Part shown: positions 47,602-56,199 of the stretch, piece by piece | Layout: the number at the start of each line of letters is the position of its first letter | Position numbering within the stretch: the first letter of the stretch is position 1 | Position numbers and translations under genes: made by a program | The notes under the pieces: model-generated | What the model was told of the DNA's origin: nothing | The model's database searches: none | Seen by the model: the letters and a program-made list of their open reading frames with translations, nothing else | Origin: Yoonia sp. GPGPB17 | Lineage (GTDB): Bacteria > Pseudomonadota > Alphaproteobacteria > Rhodobacterales > Rhodobacteraceae | Direction of reading: 5' to 3' | Assembly (NCBI RefSeq): GCF_037892195.1 | Contig: NZ_JATACI010000002.1 | Coordinates: 3,596,001 to 3,660,000 of the forward strand | Length of the DNA stretch: 64,000 nucleotides

Positions 47602-48648
47602 ATGGCCGAAATTCAGCTACGCAATGTATCCAAACGATGGGGGTCTTTTGTCGGCGTCCAGAGTTTTGATCTGACGATTGCGGATCAGGAGTTCCTTGTT
47701 TTGCTGGGCCCATCGGGCTGCGGTAAGACCACAACAATGCGTATGATCGCTGGGTTAGAGGATGCGACCGACGGCGATATTCTAGTCGATGGCAAGCGGA
47801 TCAATGATCTGGAACCTAAGGATCGTGATGTGGCGATGGTGTTCCAGAGCTACGCGCTTTACCCCAACTTGAACGTCTACGACAACATTCGCTTTCCATT
47901 GAAAGTGCGTGGTGTTCCCCAGGCGGAACATGAAGAGCGGGTGATGCGCGCCTCTGCCATGGTCGAGTTGGATGACTTTCTGCACCGCAGGCCGGCTGAA
48001 CTATCTGGCGGGCAGCGTCAACGCGTGGCTTTGGCACGTGCCATTGTGCGGGAACCCAATGTTTTCCTGATGGATGAACCGCTCTCCAACCTTGATGCCA
48101 AGCTGCGGGTGTCCACCCGCGCCCAGATCAAAAACCTCAGCCATGAACTGAAGGTGACAACAATCTACGTCACCCATGATCAGATTGAGGCCATGACACT
48201 GGCGGACCGTGTTGTCGTGATGAGTAAAGGGGTGGTCCAACAGGTTGGCACACCCACCGAGATTTACGACAATCCCGCCAATACCTTTGTGGCTGGTTTT
48301 ATCGGATCGCCTGCGATGAACCTTGTCGACGGGGATGTCGCCAACGGCACCTTCACAGCAAAAAACATCACCATCAGCGGCCTGCCGACCGCACATAGTG
48401 GGCCAGTCACGCTGGGTTTTCGGGCTGAGGACGCCAGTGTGGCCGAAGGCACAGCCGAGATTAACGCAACTGTCTACTCGCTTGAGCTGTTGGGTGAAGC
48501 AACGATGGTCACGATGCGGGTTGGTAACACAATCGTCTCGGTGAAGTCCGGCAAAGAGTATCGGGCCGAAATTGACGAGCCGGTTCACGCAAATATCCCC
48601 GCAGATATCTGCCACTTGTTCGATCAAAAAACGGGCGAGTGTCTCTGA
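47602..48648 (+). CDS. ABC transporter ATPase (UgpC/MsmK type)
   Basis: A 348-residue ATPase with Walker A LLGPSGCGKTTTMRMIAGLE, Q-loop MVFQSYALYPN, signature ELSGGQRQRVALARA, Walker B VFLMDEPLSNLD, and a C-terminal TOBE-like regulatory domain. It energises the importer whose other parts lie on the left arm. ATG 47602 directly follows operator 2. It is the first gene of the long right-arm operon. Confidence 0.94.
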   Translation: MAEIQLRNVSKRWGSFVGVQSFDLTIADQEFLVLLGPSGCGKTTTMRMIAGLEDATDGDILVDGKRINDLEPKDRDVAMVFQSYALYPNLNVYDNIRFPLKVRGVPQAEHEERVMRASAMVELDDFLHRRPAELSGGQRQRVALARAIVREPNVFLMDEPLSNLDAKLRVSTRAQIKNLSHELKVTTIYVTHDQIEAMTLADRVVVMSKGVVQQVGTPTEIYDNPANTFVAGFIGSPAMNLVDGDVANGTFTAKNITISGLPTAHSGPVTLGFRAEDASVAEGTAEINATVYSLELLGEATMVTMRVGNTIVSVKSGKEYRAEIDEPVHANIPADICHLFDQKTGECL

Positions 48649-48742
48649 AGCGTTCGCCCCAATCAGATGACCTGATCGAATGCCAATCATGGCTAAGCGC
48701 AAGTGCGGCTTGCTCGGCGACAAAAGCAATAGAGGATACCGC

Positions 48743-49234
48743 ATGACGCGCGATGCAAAATCACAAGCCTCCCTTGACGCTGTAAAGGCGATGGAGGACG
48801 GGCTGGCCAACAACGAAATGGATATGCTGAAGTATTTCACCGAAGACTTCACATGGCGCGGCAACCAGGGCTGCGGCACCAAAAACGGCGTCCATGCGTT
48901 CCAGCGCAACTGGCAATGGCCGCTGCGTGCCGCGTTCACAGACCGCGATTACAAGACCGATCACTTCATGGCGGACGGCGAATGGGCGGCGTGTTTTGGC
49001 CATATCGAAGGCACGCATTCGGGCACCTTCATGGGCATCCCTGCCACCGGCAAGCGCGTCAAAATCCCCTATATGGACTTCTGGCGGGTCGAGGATGGCC
49101 GCATCGCCGACAACCCCGTTTCCGTCGATTTCGCCTCTGTCATGATGCAGCTTGGTGTCGATGTCTTTAGCGGTGAAGGTTGGGAGAAATACGACACTGG
49201 CGATGCGGAACCGCCAAAGCCGGAAGGGTATTGA
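48743..49234 (+). CDS. Single-domain SnoaL-like protein (SnoaL-B)
   Basis: A 163-residue NTF2/SnoaL-type protein annotated as ester-cyclase-like in related genomes. Typical segments are MLKYFTEDFTWRGNQGCGTK and HSGTFMGIPATGKRVKIPYM, then DFWRVEDGRIADNPVSVDF. The start ATG 48743 has GAGGAT upstream; an earlier in-frame ATG at 48680 is less convincing. hisD-like follows after 3 bp. Binding or isomerisation of a pathway intermediate is a plausible but unproven role. Confidence 0.8.
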   Translation: MTRDAKSQASLDAVKAMEDGLANNEMDMLKYFTEDFTWRGNQGCGTKNGVHAFQRNWQWPLRAAFTDRDYKTDHFMADGEWAACFGHIEGTHSGTFMGIPATGKRVKIPYMDFWRVEDGRIADNPVSVDFASVMMQLGVDVFSGEGWEKYDTGDAEPPKPEGY

Positions 49235-49237
49235 ACG

Positions 49238-50548
49238 ATGGCCATCACCTATCTCAAATCAGGCAAACCCGAATCAGAGCGCGCGGAAGATGATGCCAAA
49301 GTGCGCGGCATCGTTGAAACCACACTCGGCGATATCGAGAAGCGGGGCGACGCGGCAGTGCGCGACCTCTCCGAGAAATTTGATAAGTATTCACCGCCGA
49401 ACTTCCGCCTCAGCCCGTCCGAGATTGAGGCCGCCATGTCCAAGGTTTCGACCCGCGATATGGACGACATCACATTCGCCCAGGATCAGATCCGTAACTT
49501 TGCGCAGGCACAGCGTGCCTCGATGACCGATATCGAAGTCGAAACGATCCCCGGTGTGATCTTGGGCCATAAAAACATCCCCGTCCAATCGGTTGGCTGC
49601 TACGTCCCCGGCGGCAAGTTTCCGATGGTTGCATCTGCACATATGTCGGTGCTCACCGCTTCAGTCGCAGAGGTGCCTCGGATTGTCGCCTCTGCCCCAC
49701 CGCAAAACGGCGCACCGCACCCGGCTATCGTGGCAGCGATGCATATGGGCGGCGCACATGAAATCTACGTTCTGGGCGGTATGCAGGCCGTTGGTGCGAT
49801 GGCGCTGGGCACGGAAACGATCGACCCCGTACATATGATTGTAGGGCCCGGCAATGCCTTTGTGGCCGAGGCAAAACGACAACTCTTCGGGCGTGTGGGC
49901 ATCGACCTTTTTGCAGGGCCCACCGAAACCATGGTCATTGCCGATGACACGGTCGATGCTGAACTCTGTGCGACCGACCTCTTGGGGCAGGCCGAACACG
50001 GCTACAACTCCCCAGCGGTTCTGCTCACCAACTCTGAAAAACTGGCCAAAGAAACACTCGCTGAAATTGATCGCATCCTCGACATCCTGCCGACTGCGGA
50101 AACTGCGCGCACCTCATGGGAAGACTACGGTGAGGTCATTCTTTGCGATACCTACGACGAAATGCTGGCCGTCGCAGATGACATCGCGTCGGAGCATGTG
50201 CAGGTCATGACGGACCGCGATGACTGGTTCCTTGAAAATATGACCTGCTATGGCGCGTTGTTCCTTGGGCCGCGCACGAACGTGGCCAACGGTGACAAGG
50301 TCATTGGCACCAACCACACGTTGCCCACCAAAAAGGCTGGGCGTTACACGGGCGGTCTCTGGGTCGGAAAGTTCTTGAAAACCCACAGTTATCAAAAGGT
50401 TCTGACGGACGACGCGGCAACGCTCGTTGGCGAATATGGCTCGCGCCTGTGTATGTTGGAAGGGTTCGTCGGCCATGCTGAGCAATGCAATATCCGCGTG
50501 CGCCGCTACGGTGGCAAGAACGTGGCCTATGGCACGGCGGCGGAATAG
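49238..50548 (+). CDS. Catabolic histidinol dehydrogenase paralogue
   Basis: A 436-residue zinc- and NAD-dependent dehydrogenase of the HisD family, expected to oxidise a primary alcohol to a carboxylate in two steps. By alignment to HisD the zinc ligands are Q251, H254, D353 and H413, and the catalytic pair is E319-H320 (SEHVQVMTD). No other his gene is near. The sequence resembles catabolic paralogues such as HpsN, the dihydroxypropanesulfonate dehydrogenase, more than biosynthetic HisD, for example [13 protein letters not shown] and NYxLP-like [17 protein letters not shown]. It is the clearest biochemical clue to the pathway: the substrate probably has a CH2OH group. Confidence 0.85.
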   Translation: MAITYLKSGKPESERAEDDAKVRGIVETTLGDIEKRGDAAVRDLSEKFDKYSPPNFRLSPSEIEAAMSKVSTRDMDDITFAQDQIRNFAQAQRASMTDIEVETIPGVILGHKNIPVQSVGCYVPGGKFPMVASAHMSVLTASVAEVPRIVASAPPQNGAPHPAIVAAMHMGGAHEIYVLGGMQAVGAMALGTETIDPVHMIVGPGNAFVAEAKRQLFGRVGIDLFAGPTETMVIADDTVDAELCATDLLGQAEHGYNSPAVLLTNSEKLAKETLAEIDRILDILPTAETARTSWEDYGEVILCDTYDEMLAVADDIASEHVQVMTDRDDWFLENMTCYGALFLGPRTNVANGDKVIGTNHTLPTKKAGRYTGGLWVGKFLKTHSYQKVLTDDAATLVGEYGSRLCMLEGFVGHAEQCNIRVRRYGGKNVAYGTAAE

Positions 50549-50560
50549 CAGGAAAAGGCC

Positions 50561-51226
50561 ATGTCCCCTCCAAAGAGACGCAAACCCCAAAGCTACAGCG
50601 GCCTCGAAGACCTCGGGCGCGTCCGGCTTTCAAAGCATTTCTTCATGCGGGACTTCCTCTACTCTGAGATCAGCAATTTCTTCGGTATCGCCAACATTCC
50701 CGACGACCCCAGCCTTGCAATCGCGACCGGTCAAAAACTCTGTCAGGAGCTTCTGGACCCCCTGGTTGAAACCTTCGGACCCATCGCTGTGCGCTCGGCA
50801 TATCGTTCACCAACGCTCAACCATTTTGGGGCCACAGAAGCCAAACCGCAGCGCTGCGCGCGCAATGAGGCGAATTATGCCGGTCATATCTGGGATAAGC
50901 GCGATGGGCAGGGGCGGATGGGGGCCTGTGCAAGTGTCGTGGTGCCTTGGTTTGCAGATCAATATGACCAAGGGCGTGACTGGCGTGATCTGGCCTATTG
51001 GGTGCATGACCATCTGCCCTATCATGAGATGTATTTCTTCCCCAAGCTTGCGGCCTTCAACCTGTCATGGCGAGAAGAACCCGCGCGGACGGTTTCCAGT
51101 TACGTGGTGCCGCGCGGCAAGCTGGTCCATGCCGGGCATCCGCCGCCAGAGGACCATGCCGAACGCATGGCGCGCTACGCAGATTTTCCGCCCTTTCGGG
51201 GCATTACCTATCCGGGGCACGCATAA
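50561..51226 (+). CDS. Conserved hypothetical protein, M15 peptidase-like fold possible
   Basis: A 221-residue soluble protein without signal peptide. Its first half (SKHFFMRDFLYSEISNFFGI, then PLVETFGPIAVRSAYRSPTL) resembles the start of M15/VanY-type domains, where an Arg-Ser-x-Tyr-Arg-Ser segment is typical. HIWDKRDGQGRMGACASVVVP could supply a zinc His, but the full HxH set is not evident. The second half has an unusual WVHDHLPYHEMYFFPKLAAF segment and lacks recognised motifs. It has AGGAAAAGG upstream. A cytoplasmic role in the pathway, rather than cell-wall cleavage, is likely because no export signal exists. Confidence 0.6.
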   Translation: MSPPKRRKPQSYSGLEDLGRVRLSKHFFMRDFLYSEISNFFGIANIPDDPSLAIATGQKLCQELLDPLVETFGPIAVRSAYRSPTLNHFGATEAKPQRCARNEANYAGHIWDKRDGQGRMGACASVVVPWFADQYDQGRDWRDLAYWVHDHLPYHEMYFFPKLAAFNLSWREEPARTVSSYVVPRGKLVHAGHPPPEDHAERMARYADFPPFRGITYPGHA

Positions 51227-51991
51227 ATGACACTTCCACAAACACCTTCCTTCCGGCTGGACGGCAAACGCGCACTCGTTGCGGGCGGTTCATCCGGCAT
51301 CGGTTTGGCCTGTTCTGTGGCATTGGCCGAGGCGGGGGCCGAGGTCACGATCTCCGCGCGGAATGCCGACAGGCTGGACGTTGTTGTCAAAGAGATGCGC
51401 GACGCGGGGTTTGAAACACATGCAATCGCGATGGACGTCTCTGACGTGGCGGCGACAGAAGCGACTGTCGCTGAACACGGTCCGTTCGACATTCTTGTGA
51501 ATTCTGCTGGCCTCGCCATTCATTCCCCAGCTATTGAGACGGCAGAACCCGATTTCGATGCTGTCTCTGACATCAACTTCAAAGGCGCCTATTTCCTTAC
51601 TCGGGCTGTTGCAAAAGGGCTTCTTTCCGCTGGCAAATCTGGCAGCCTGATCAACATCACCAGCCAGATGGCGCATGTCGGCGGGATCGACCGCGCGGTC
51701 TATTGCGGCACAAAATTTGCGGTTGAAGGTTTCACCAAAGCCATGGCCATCGAATGGGGCCAACAAGGTATCCGGGTCAACACGATCTGTCCCACCTTCA
51801 TCCGCACGCCGCTGACCGAACAAACCTTTAACAACCCCGACCGCGTCGCCTGGATTATGGACAAAATCAAACTGGGGCGCGTCGGCGAAGTGACCGACAT
51901 GATGGGCCCTGTGGTCTATCTTGCCTCTGACGCATCGGCGCTGATGACCGGCACGCATATGCTGATTGACGGGGGTTGGACGGCGGACTGA
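51227..51991 (+). CDS. Short-chain dehydrogenase/reductase
   Basis: A 254-residue classical SDR with NAD(P) motif AGGSSGIGLACSVALAEAG, the NSAGLAIHSPAI segment and catalytic S-Y-K in INITSQMAHVGGIDRAVYCG, then TKFAVEGF. It probably oxidises a secondary alcohol in the same pathway as the HisD paralogue. Its ATG directly follows the previous stop (TAA-ATG), and its stop overlaps the LacI gene as TGATG. Confidence 0.92.
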   Translation: MTLPQTPSFRLDGKRALVAGGSSGIGLACSVALAEAGAEVTISARNADRLDVVVKEMRDAGFETHAIAMDVSDVAATEATVAEHGPFDILVNSAGLAIHSPAIETAEPDFDAVSDINFKGAYFLTRAVAKGLLSAGKSGSLINITSQMAHVGGIDRAVYCGTKFAVEGFTKAMAIEWGQQGIRVNTICPTFIRTPLTEQTFNNPDRVAWIMDKIKLGRVGEVTDMMGPVVYLASDASALMTGTHMLIDGGWTAD

Positions 51992-52995
51992 TGAGCAAAA
52001 TCACCTCCCTCCAAGTTGCAGAGCGCGCAGGCGTCAGCCAATCGGCGGTCAGCCGGGTTTTCACACCCGGCGCATCTGCCAGCGCCAAAACGGTTGAGAA
52101 AGTGCGCAAGGCGGCCGTCGAACTCGGCTATCGCCCCAACATGATGGCGCGCGCGATGATTACCGGCAAAAGCCGGATCATAGGGCTGGTGGTGGCCTAT
52201 CTGGACAATCAGTTCTATCCGCTGGCCTTACAGCTTCTCTCCAATGCCCTGCAGGAAAAGGGTTATCACATCCTTGTCTTTACGGCGTCCAACAGTCAGG
52301 GCGCCGCCGAAGAAGTCATGCAAGAGCTGCTCGACTATCAAGTCGACGGGATCATCACAGCCTCTGTTGGGATGACCAATGATCTGACCCAACGCTGTGC
52401 AGCTGCGGGCATCCCAGTGGTCATGTTTAACCGCGGTCAAGAGGGCGAGACGGTCTCCTCTGTTACCTCTGCAAATGTCAAAGGCGGGCGTGCTGTGGCG
52501 GAATTTCTGCTTTCCTGCGGCCACGAGAGTTTTGGCCACATCAGTGGTTGGTCAGGCTCTTCCACCGGGCGGGACAGACAGGCCGGTTTTTCCGAAGCAT
52601 TGGCAGAACACGGTGTCAGCCCGCAGATTGTTGACGGCATGTTCGACCGCGAGACCGCCGCCATAGCGACCCAAACCATGATGGAAAGTGCCGCACCGCC
52701 CGATGCGATCTTCGTGGGCAACGACCACATGGCCTTTGCCGTGCTTGATACGCTGCGGCATGAAATGGGTCTGAGTGTACCGCATGATGTGGCCGTCATC
52801 GGTTATGATGACGTGCCGCTTGCCGCATGGCCTGCCTACAACCTCTCGACCATGCGCCAACCGGTGAACCGCATGGTCGAGGCGACAATCGACGCTCTTC
52901 TCACCCGGATCGAAGACCCATCGACCCCAACCCAACGTATCGAAATAGACAGCCCGCTGATCCAACGCGGCACCACCAAAGGACCGAAAACATGA
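51991..52995 (+). CDS. LacI-family transcriptional regulator of the locus
   Basis: A 334-residue regulator. The N-terminal HTH is VAERAGVSQSAVSRVFTPG, followed by the hinge (VELGYRPNMMARAMITGKS) and a periplasmic-binding-protein-like sensor domain. The best candidate sites are the paired 16-bp operators at 47451 and 47576. It is embedded in the operon it should control, which gives autoregulation. It overlaps the SDR (TGATG) and SnoaL-C (ATGA) genes. Confidence 0.92.
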   Translation: MSKITSLQVAERAGVSQSAVSRVFTPGASASAKTVEKVRKAAVELGYRPNMMARAMITGKSRIIGLVVAYLDNQFYPLALQLLSNALQEKGYHILVFTASNSQGAAEEVMQELLDYQVDGIITASVGMTNDLTQRCAAAGIPVVMFNRGQEGETVSSVTSANVKGGRAVAEFLLSCGHESFGHISGWSGSSTGRDRQAGFSEALAEHGVSPQIVDGMFDRETAAIATQTMMESAAPPDAIFVGNDHMAFAVLDTLRHEMGLSVPHDVAVIGYDDVPLAAWPAYNLSTMRQPVNRMVEATIDALLTRIEDPSTPTQRIEIDSPLIQRGTTKGPKT

Positions 52996-53981
52996 TAGGC
53001 TTTTCCAACCGCTGGAAAGACTTCCCCGATTACATCATTGGGATCACCAAAGAGATTTGGGAAGATCGTGGCGTCGGCGCGCTGAACCATTACTACGCGC
53101 CTGATATCCCAGTCCGCACACCCATGGGGATCAGCAAGGGCAACCAAGGTGTCATTGCAGGCACGATGGCCACGATCAACGAATTCCCGGATCGGGAGCT
53201 GCTGGGCGAAGATGTGATCTGGTCGGGAGACGAAAACACCGGCTATCTCTCCTCACATCGCTTGCACACCAAGGCCACGCACACGCGCGACGGACAATTC
53301 GGACCGGCCACAGGCAAGCATTGGCAGGTCTATGTGATCGCCGATTGTGCCGCGAAGGAAGACACCATCTACGATGAATGGCTGGTGCGCGACTACGGGG
53401 GCATCGTCCGGCAACTGGGGATGGACCCGCGCAACTATGCTGCTGAGCTCATCGCCCGTGAAGGCGGTCCCGACAAAGCCAGCAAGCCCTTCACCCCGGC
53501 TATGGATGTTGACGGCGGCTATCACGGCATCGGAAACGACAATGCATGGGGTCAGCGCTACGCCGACACGTTGAACCGCATCATGAACCACGACTTCACC
53601 CACATCCGCGACAGCTATGACCGCGCTTGCATTGGCGAATATGCAGGGGCAAAACGGGCGGTCGGCTGGGACGGCATCCTCGAATTCTGGGTCGGCCTGC
53701 GGTCGTCCTTCCCGCACGCAAACTTCAAAATCCACCACCAGATCGGCATGGACGCTGACATGCTGTCGCCCCGCGCTGCAATCCGGTGGTCACTGGACGG
53801 CAAACACGAGGGCTGGGGCAGTTTTGGCGAACCCACTGGCGCCGATGTGCATGTCATGGGGATGTGCCATGCCGAGTTCGGACCTTACGGCCCTGATGGT
53901 ATCGGCTTGCGCCGGGAATTCGCGCTTTACGACGAAATTGCAATCTGGAAGCAGATTTTGATGCAAGCAGGAGACCAATGA
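52992..53981 (+). CDS. SnoaL-like two-domain protein (SnoaL-C)
   Basis: A 329-residue protein with two NTF2/SnoaL-like domains: about 1-165 (NHYYAPDIPVRTPMGISKGN) and 185-329 (YDRACIGEYAGAKRAVGWDG, HHQIGMDADMLSPRAAIRWS). It has the same length as SnoaL-A and may be its distant paralogue. ATG 52992 overlaps the LacI stop (ATGA), and its stop overlaps the bicupin (ATGA). This fixed translational linkage suggests near-equimolar synthesis with the cupin. Confidence 0.78.
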   Translation: MIGFSNRWKDFPDYIIGITKEIWEDRGVGALNHYYAPDIPVRTPMGISKGNQGVIAGTMATINEFPDRELLGEDVIWSGDENTGYLSSHRLHTKATHTRDGQFGPATGKHWQVYVIADCAAKEDTIYDEWLVRDYGGIVRQLGMDPRNYAAELIAREGGPDKASKPFTPAMDVDGGYHGIGNDNAWGQRYADTLNRIMNHDFTHIRDSYDRACIGEYAGAKRAVGWDGILEFWVGLRSSFPHANFKIHHQIGMDADMLSPRAAIRWSLDGKHEGWGSFGEPTGADVHVMGMCHAEFGPYGPDGIGLRREFALYDEIAIWKQILMQAGDQ

Positions 53982-54946
53982 TGACACCCGCCGAAATGGA
54001 ACATCGCATTGTCCGCTATGGCGATCTGCACCCTTGCAGAACCGCCTTTATCGACGCACACACGCCAGGCTCTGATCAAAAAGAAAACTTCACCATCATC
54101 GGCGGCGGCGTGTCTGAAAGCCCCGATCAGCACGTCCATATCGGCATCCCGCATGGCTTCAATATCGGCGCTGCGGGCCAGCCACCTAAATGCCGCAACT
54201 CGCTGCACGATCATCATACCGCTGAGGTGTTCTTCGTACTCAAAGGCCGCTGGCGGTTCTTCTGGGGCCGCTGGGGCGACGCGGGCGAGGTGGTGTTGGA
54301 AGAGGGTGATATCTTCAACATTCCCACAGGCATTTTCCGGGGCTTCGAAAACATCGGCACAGACTACGGCATGATCATGGCCGTACTTGGTGGCGACGAC
54401 GCAGGCGGCGGTGTGATGTGGGCCCCCCAAGTGATCGCGGATGCGGCAGACCACGGTTTGATTCTGGGGGAGGACGGCAAACTCTATGATACCAAGCGCC
54501 AGCAGAAGCTGCCCGAAGGCGTTGGGCCGATGCCACTGATGTCGGATGCGGAACTGGCGAAGCGACCCGAGCCGACAACCGCTGACGTGCTGCCCAACCA
54601 CGTGGCCCGTTATTGGGATCTTCACGCGCTGGCCGGAAAAAAGCCCGCCAAGGTTGTGGGCGAACACGGCGTCCTGCGCGACAAACCAGGGTTCGAGATT
54701 GATTTCATCACACGCGGCTCTGCGACTGACGCCAAACACAGCCACCCATACCCGTCGGTCCTGATGCCCATGCGCGGGCATTGGAAGGTCACGTGGGATA
54801 GTGGATCGGCAACGCTTGCGCCGGGTGACACGATGTCGGTTCCGGAAAACATCGCGCATAGCGTTGTGCCGTCGATGACAGGTGAAGCCAGCCTTTATCA
54901 CATCGTCGCAACAGGTGATCCTGCCGGAGCAACGTGGAAAGGTTAA
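53978..54946 (+). CDS. Bicupin protein
   Basis: A 322-residue protein with two cupin domains. The first has SLHDHHTAEVFFVLKGRWRF with several histidines and GDIFNIPTGIFRGFENIG. The second has AKHSHPYPSVLMPMRGHWKV and APGDTMSVPENIAHSV. Bicupins include dioxygenases, isomerases and ligand-binding proteins; metal binding is plausible in both domains. It is translationally coupled to SnoaL-C. Confidence 0.85.
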   Translation: MMTPAEMEHRIVRYGDLHPCRTAFIDAHTPGSDQKENFTIIGGGVSESPDQHVHIGIPHGFNIGAAGQPPKCRNSLHDHHTAEVFFVLKGRWRFFWGRWGDAGEVVLEEGDIFNIPTGIFRGFENIGTDYGMIMAVLGGDDAGGGVMWAPQVIADAADHGLILGEDGKLYDTKRQQKLPEGVGPMPLMSDAELAKRPEPTTADVLPNHVARYWDLHALAGKKPAKVVGEHGVLRDKPGFEIDFITRGSATDAKHSHPYPSVLMPMRGHWKVTWDSGSATLAPGDTMSVPENIAHSVVPSMTGEASLYHIVATGDPAGATWKG

Positions 54947-55013
54947 CGGCGTAGCGTAAGGCAGCGGTCCGCATGGCCTGTGTAAGCAAAACAAACAACG
55001 TGAGGATGATGAA

Positions 55014-56135
55014 ATGTCGAAAATCTTAACAACCCATGTGGGCTCTTTGCCCCGCTCTCAAGAGGTCGTTGATTTCATCTTTGCCCGCGAACATGGCAAT
55101 CCGTATGACGCGGAAGCCTTTGATGCTGCAATGACCTCAGCCGTTTCAGAAACCGTGCGCAAACAAGTGGATGCTGGGATTGATATCGTCAGCGATGGCG
55201 AAACCTCCAAAATCAGCTATGCCACTTATGTCAAAGACCGTTACACCGGCTTTGACGGCGACAGCCCGCGCAATGCACCTGCGGACCTCAAACAATTCCC
55301 CAGTTTTCTCAAACGTTTGGCCGATGACGGCGGCACCCCGCAATATGCACGCCCCATGTGCGTGGGCGAGGTGAAATCAAAAGGGCAGGGCGAATTGGAA
55401 AAGGACATTGCTAACCTGCACGCCGCGATGGCCACACATGGGGCGGAACGCGGTTTCATGAACGCTGCGTCCCCCGGTGTGATCTCTTTGTTTTTGCAGA
55501 ATGATTACTACAAAACGCGTGAGGCCTATTTGGCCGCTTTGGCAGACGCGATGAAGGCGGAATACGAGACAATCGTTGCCTCGGGCCTCGACCTGCAACT
55601 GGACTGCCCCGATCTCGCGCTATCGCGACACATGTTGTTCAACGATTTGTCGGATGATGAATTCCTCAAGATCGCCGCCAGCCATGTTGAGGCGTTGAAC
55701 CACGCGCTGTCCGACGTCCCCGCCGAGAAGGTGCGGGTGCACATCTGTTGGGGCAACTACGAAGGCCCGCATGTCTGTGACATCCCGATGGCCAAGATGT
55801 TCGACACGCTGATGTCCACGAAATCGCGATATGTGTTGTTTGAAACCTCAAACCCGCGTCATGGTCACGAATGGTCCGTCTTCCGCGACCGGGCCAAAGA
55901 CATCCCTGATAACAAGGTTCTTGTCCCCGGCGTTGTTGATACAACCACCAATTTTGTTGAGCATCCGCATTTGGTTGCCGAACGCATCGGGCGTTTTGTC
56001 GATATCGTTGGGGCGGATCGTGTGATCGCCGGGTCGGACTGTGGATTTGGGACATTTGCAGGCTTTGGTGCCGTTGACCCGGAAATCGCATATGCCAAAC
56101 TGGGTGCATTGGCCGAGGGCGCGGCGCTCGCCTAA
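55014..56135 (+). CDS. Stand-alone MetE C-terminal-type methyltransferase
   Basis: A 373-residue protein equal to the catalytic C-terminal barrel of cobalamin-independent methionine synthase, lacking the N-terminal half. The zinc ligands are visible: H and C in VRVHICWGNYEGP, E in VLFETSNPRHGHEW and C in AGSDCGFGTF; the N-terminus TTHVGSLPRS is typical. Proteins of this shape move methyl or alkyl groups between thiols. In this locus it could remove or capture a methyl or alkyl group from the substrate. The ATG has GAGGATG upstream. Confidence 0.85.
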   Translation: MSKILTTHVGSLPRSQEVVDFIFAREHGNPYDAEAFDAAMTSAVSETVRKQVDAGIDIVSDGETSKISYATYVKDRYTGFDGDSPRNAPADLKQFPSFLKRLADDGGTPQYARPMCVGEVKSKGQGELEKDIANLHAAMATHGAERGFMNAASPGVISLFLQNDYYKTREAYLAALADAMKAEYETIVASGLDLQLDCPDLALSRHMLFNDLSDDEFLKIAASHVEALNHALSDVPAEKVRVHICWGNYEGPHVCDIPMAKMFDTLMSTKSRYVLFETSNPRHGHEWSVFRDRAKDIPDNKVLVPGVVDTTTNFVEHPHLVAERIGRFVDIVGADRVIAGSDCGFGTFAGFGAVDPEIAYAKLGALAEGAALA

Positions 56136-56199
56136 CAAATCCGGTTGGACAGCGGCGCGGATTGGGCCATGTATCGGATTAGCCTCAGAGGATATTCAG

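Noticed and set aside
48001..48939. 312-codon minus-strand frame opposite the ABC ATPase
   Set aside because: Runs through the ATPase signature and Walker B in antisense; no ribosome site.
53927..54994. 355-codon minus-strand frame opposite the bicupin
   Set aside because: Antisense to the bicupin, whose operon overlaps and cupin motifs are clear.
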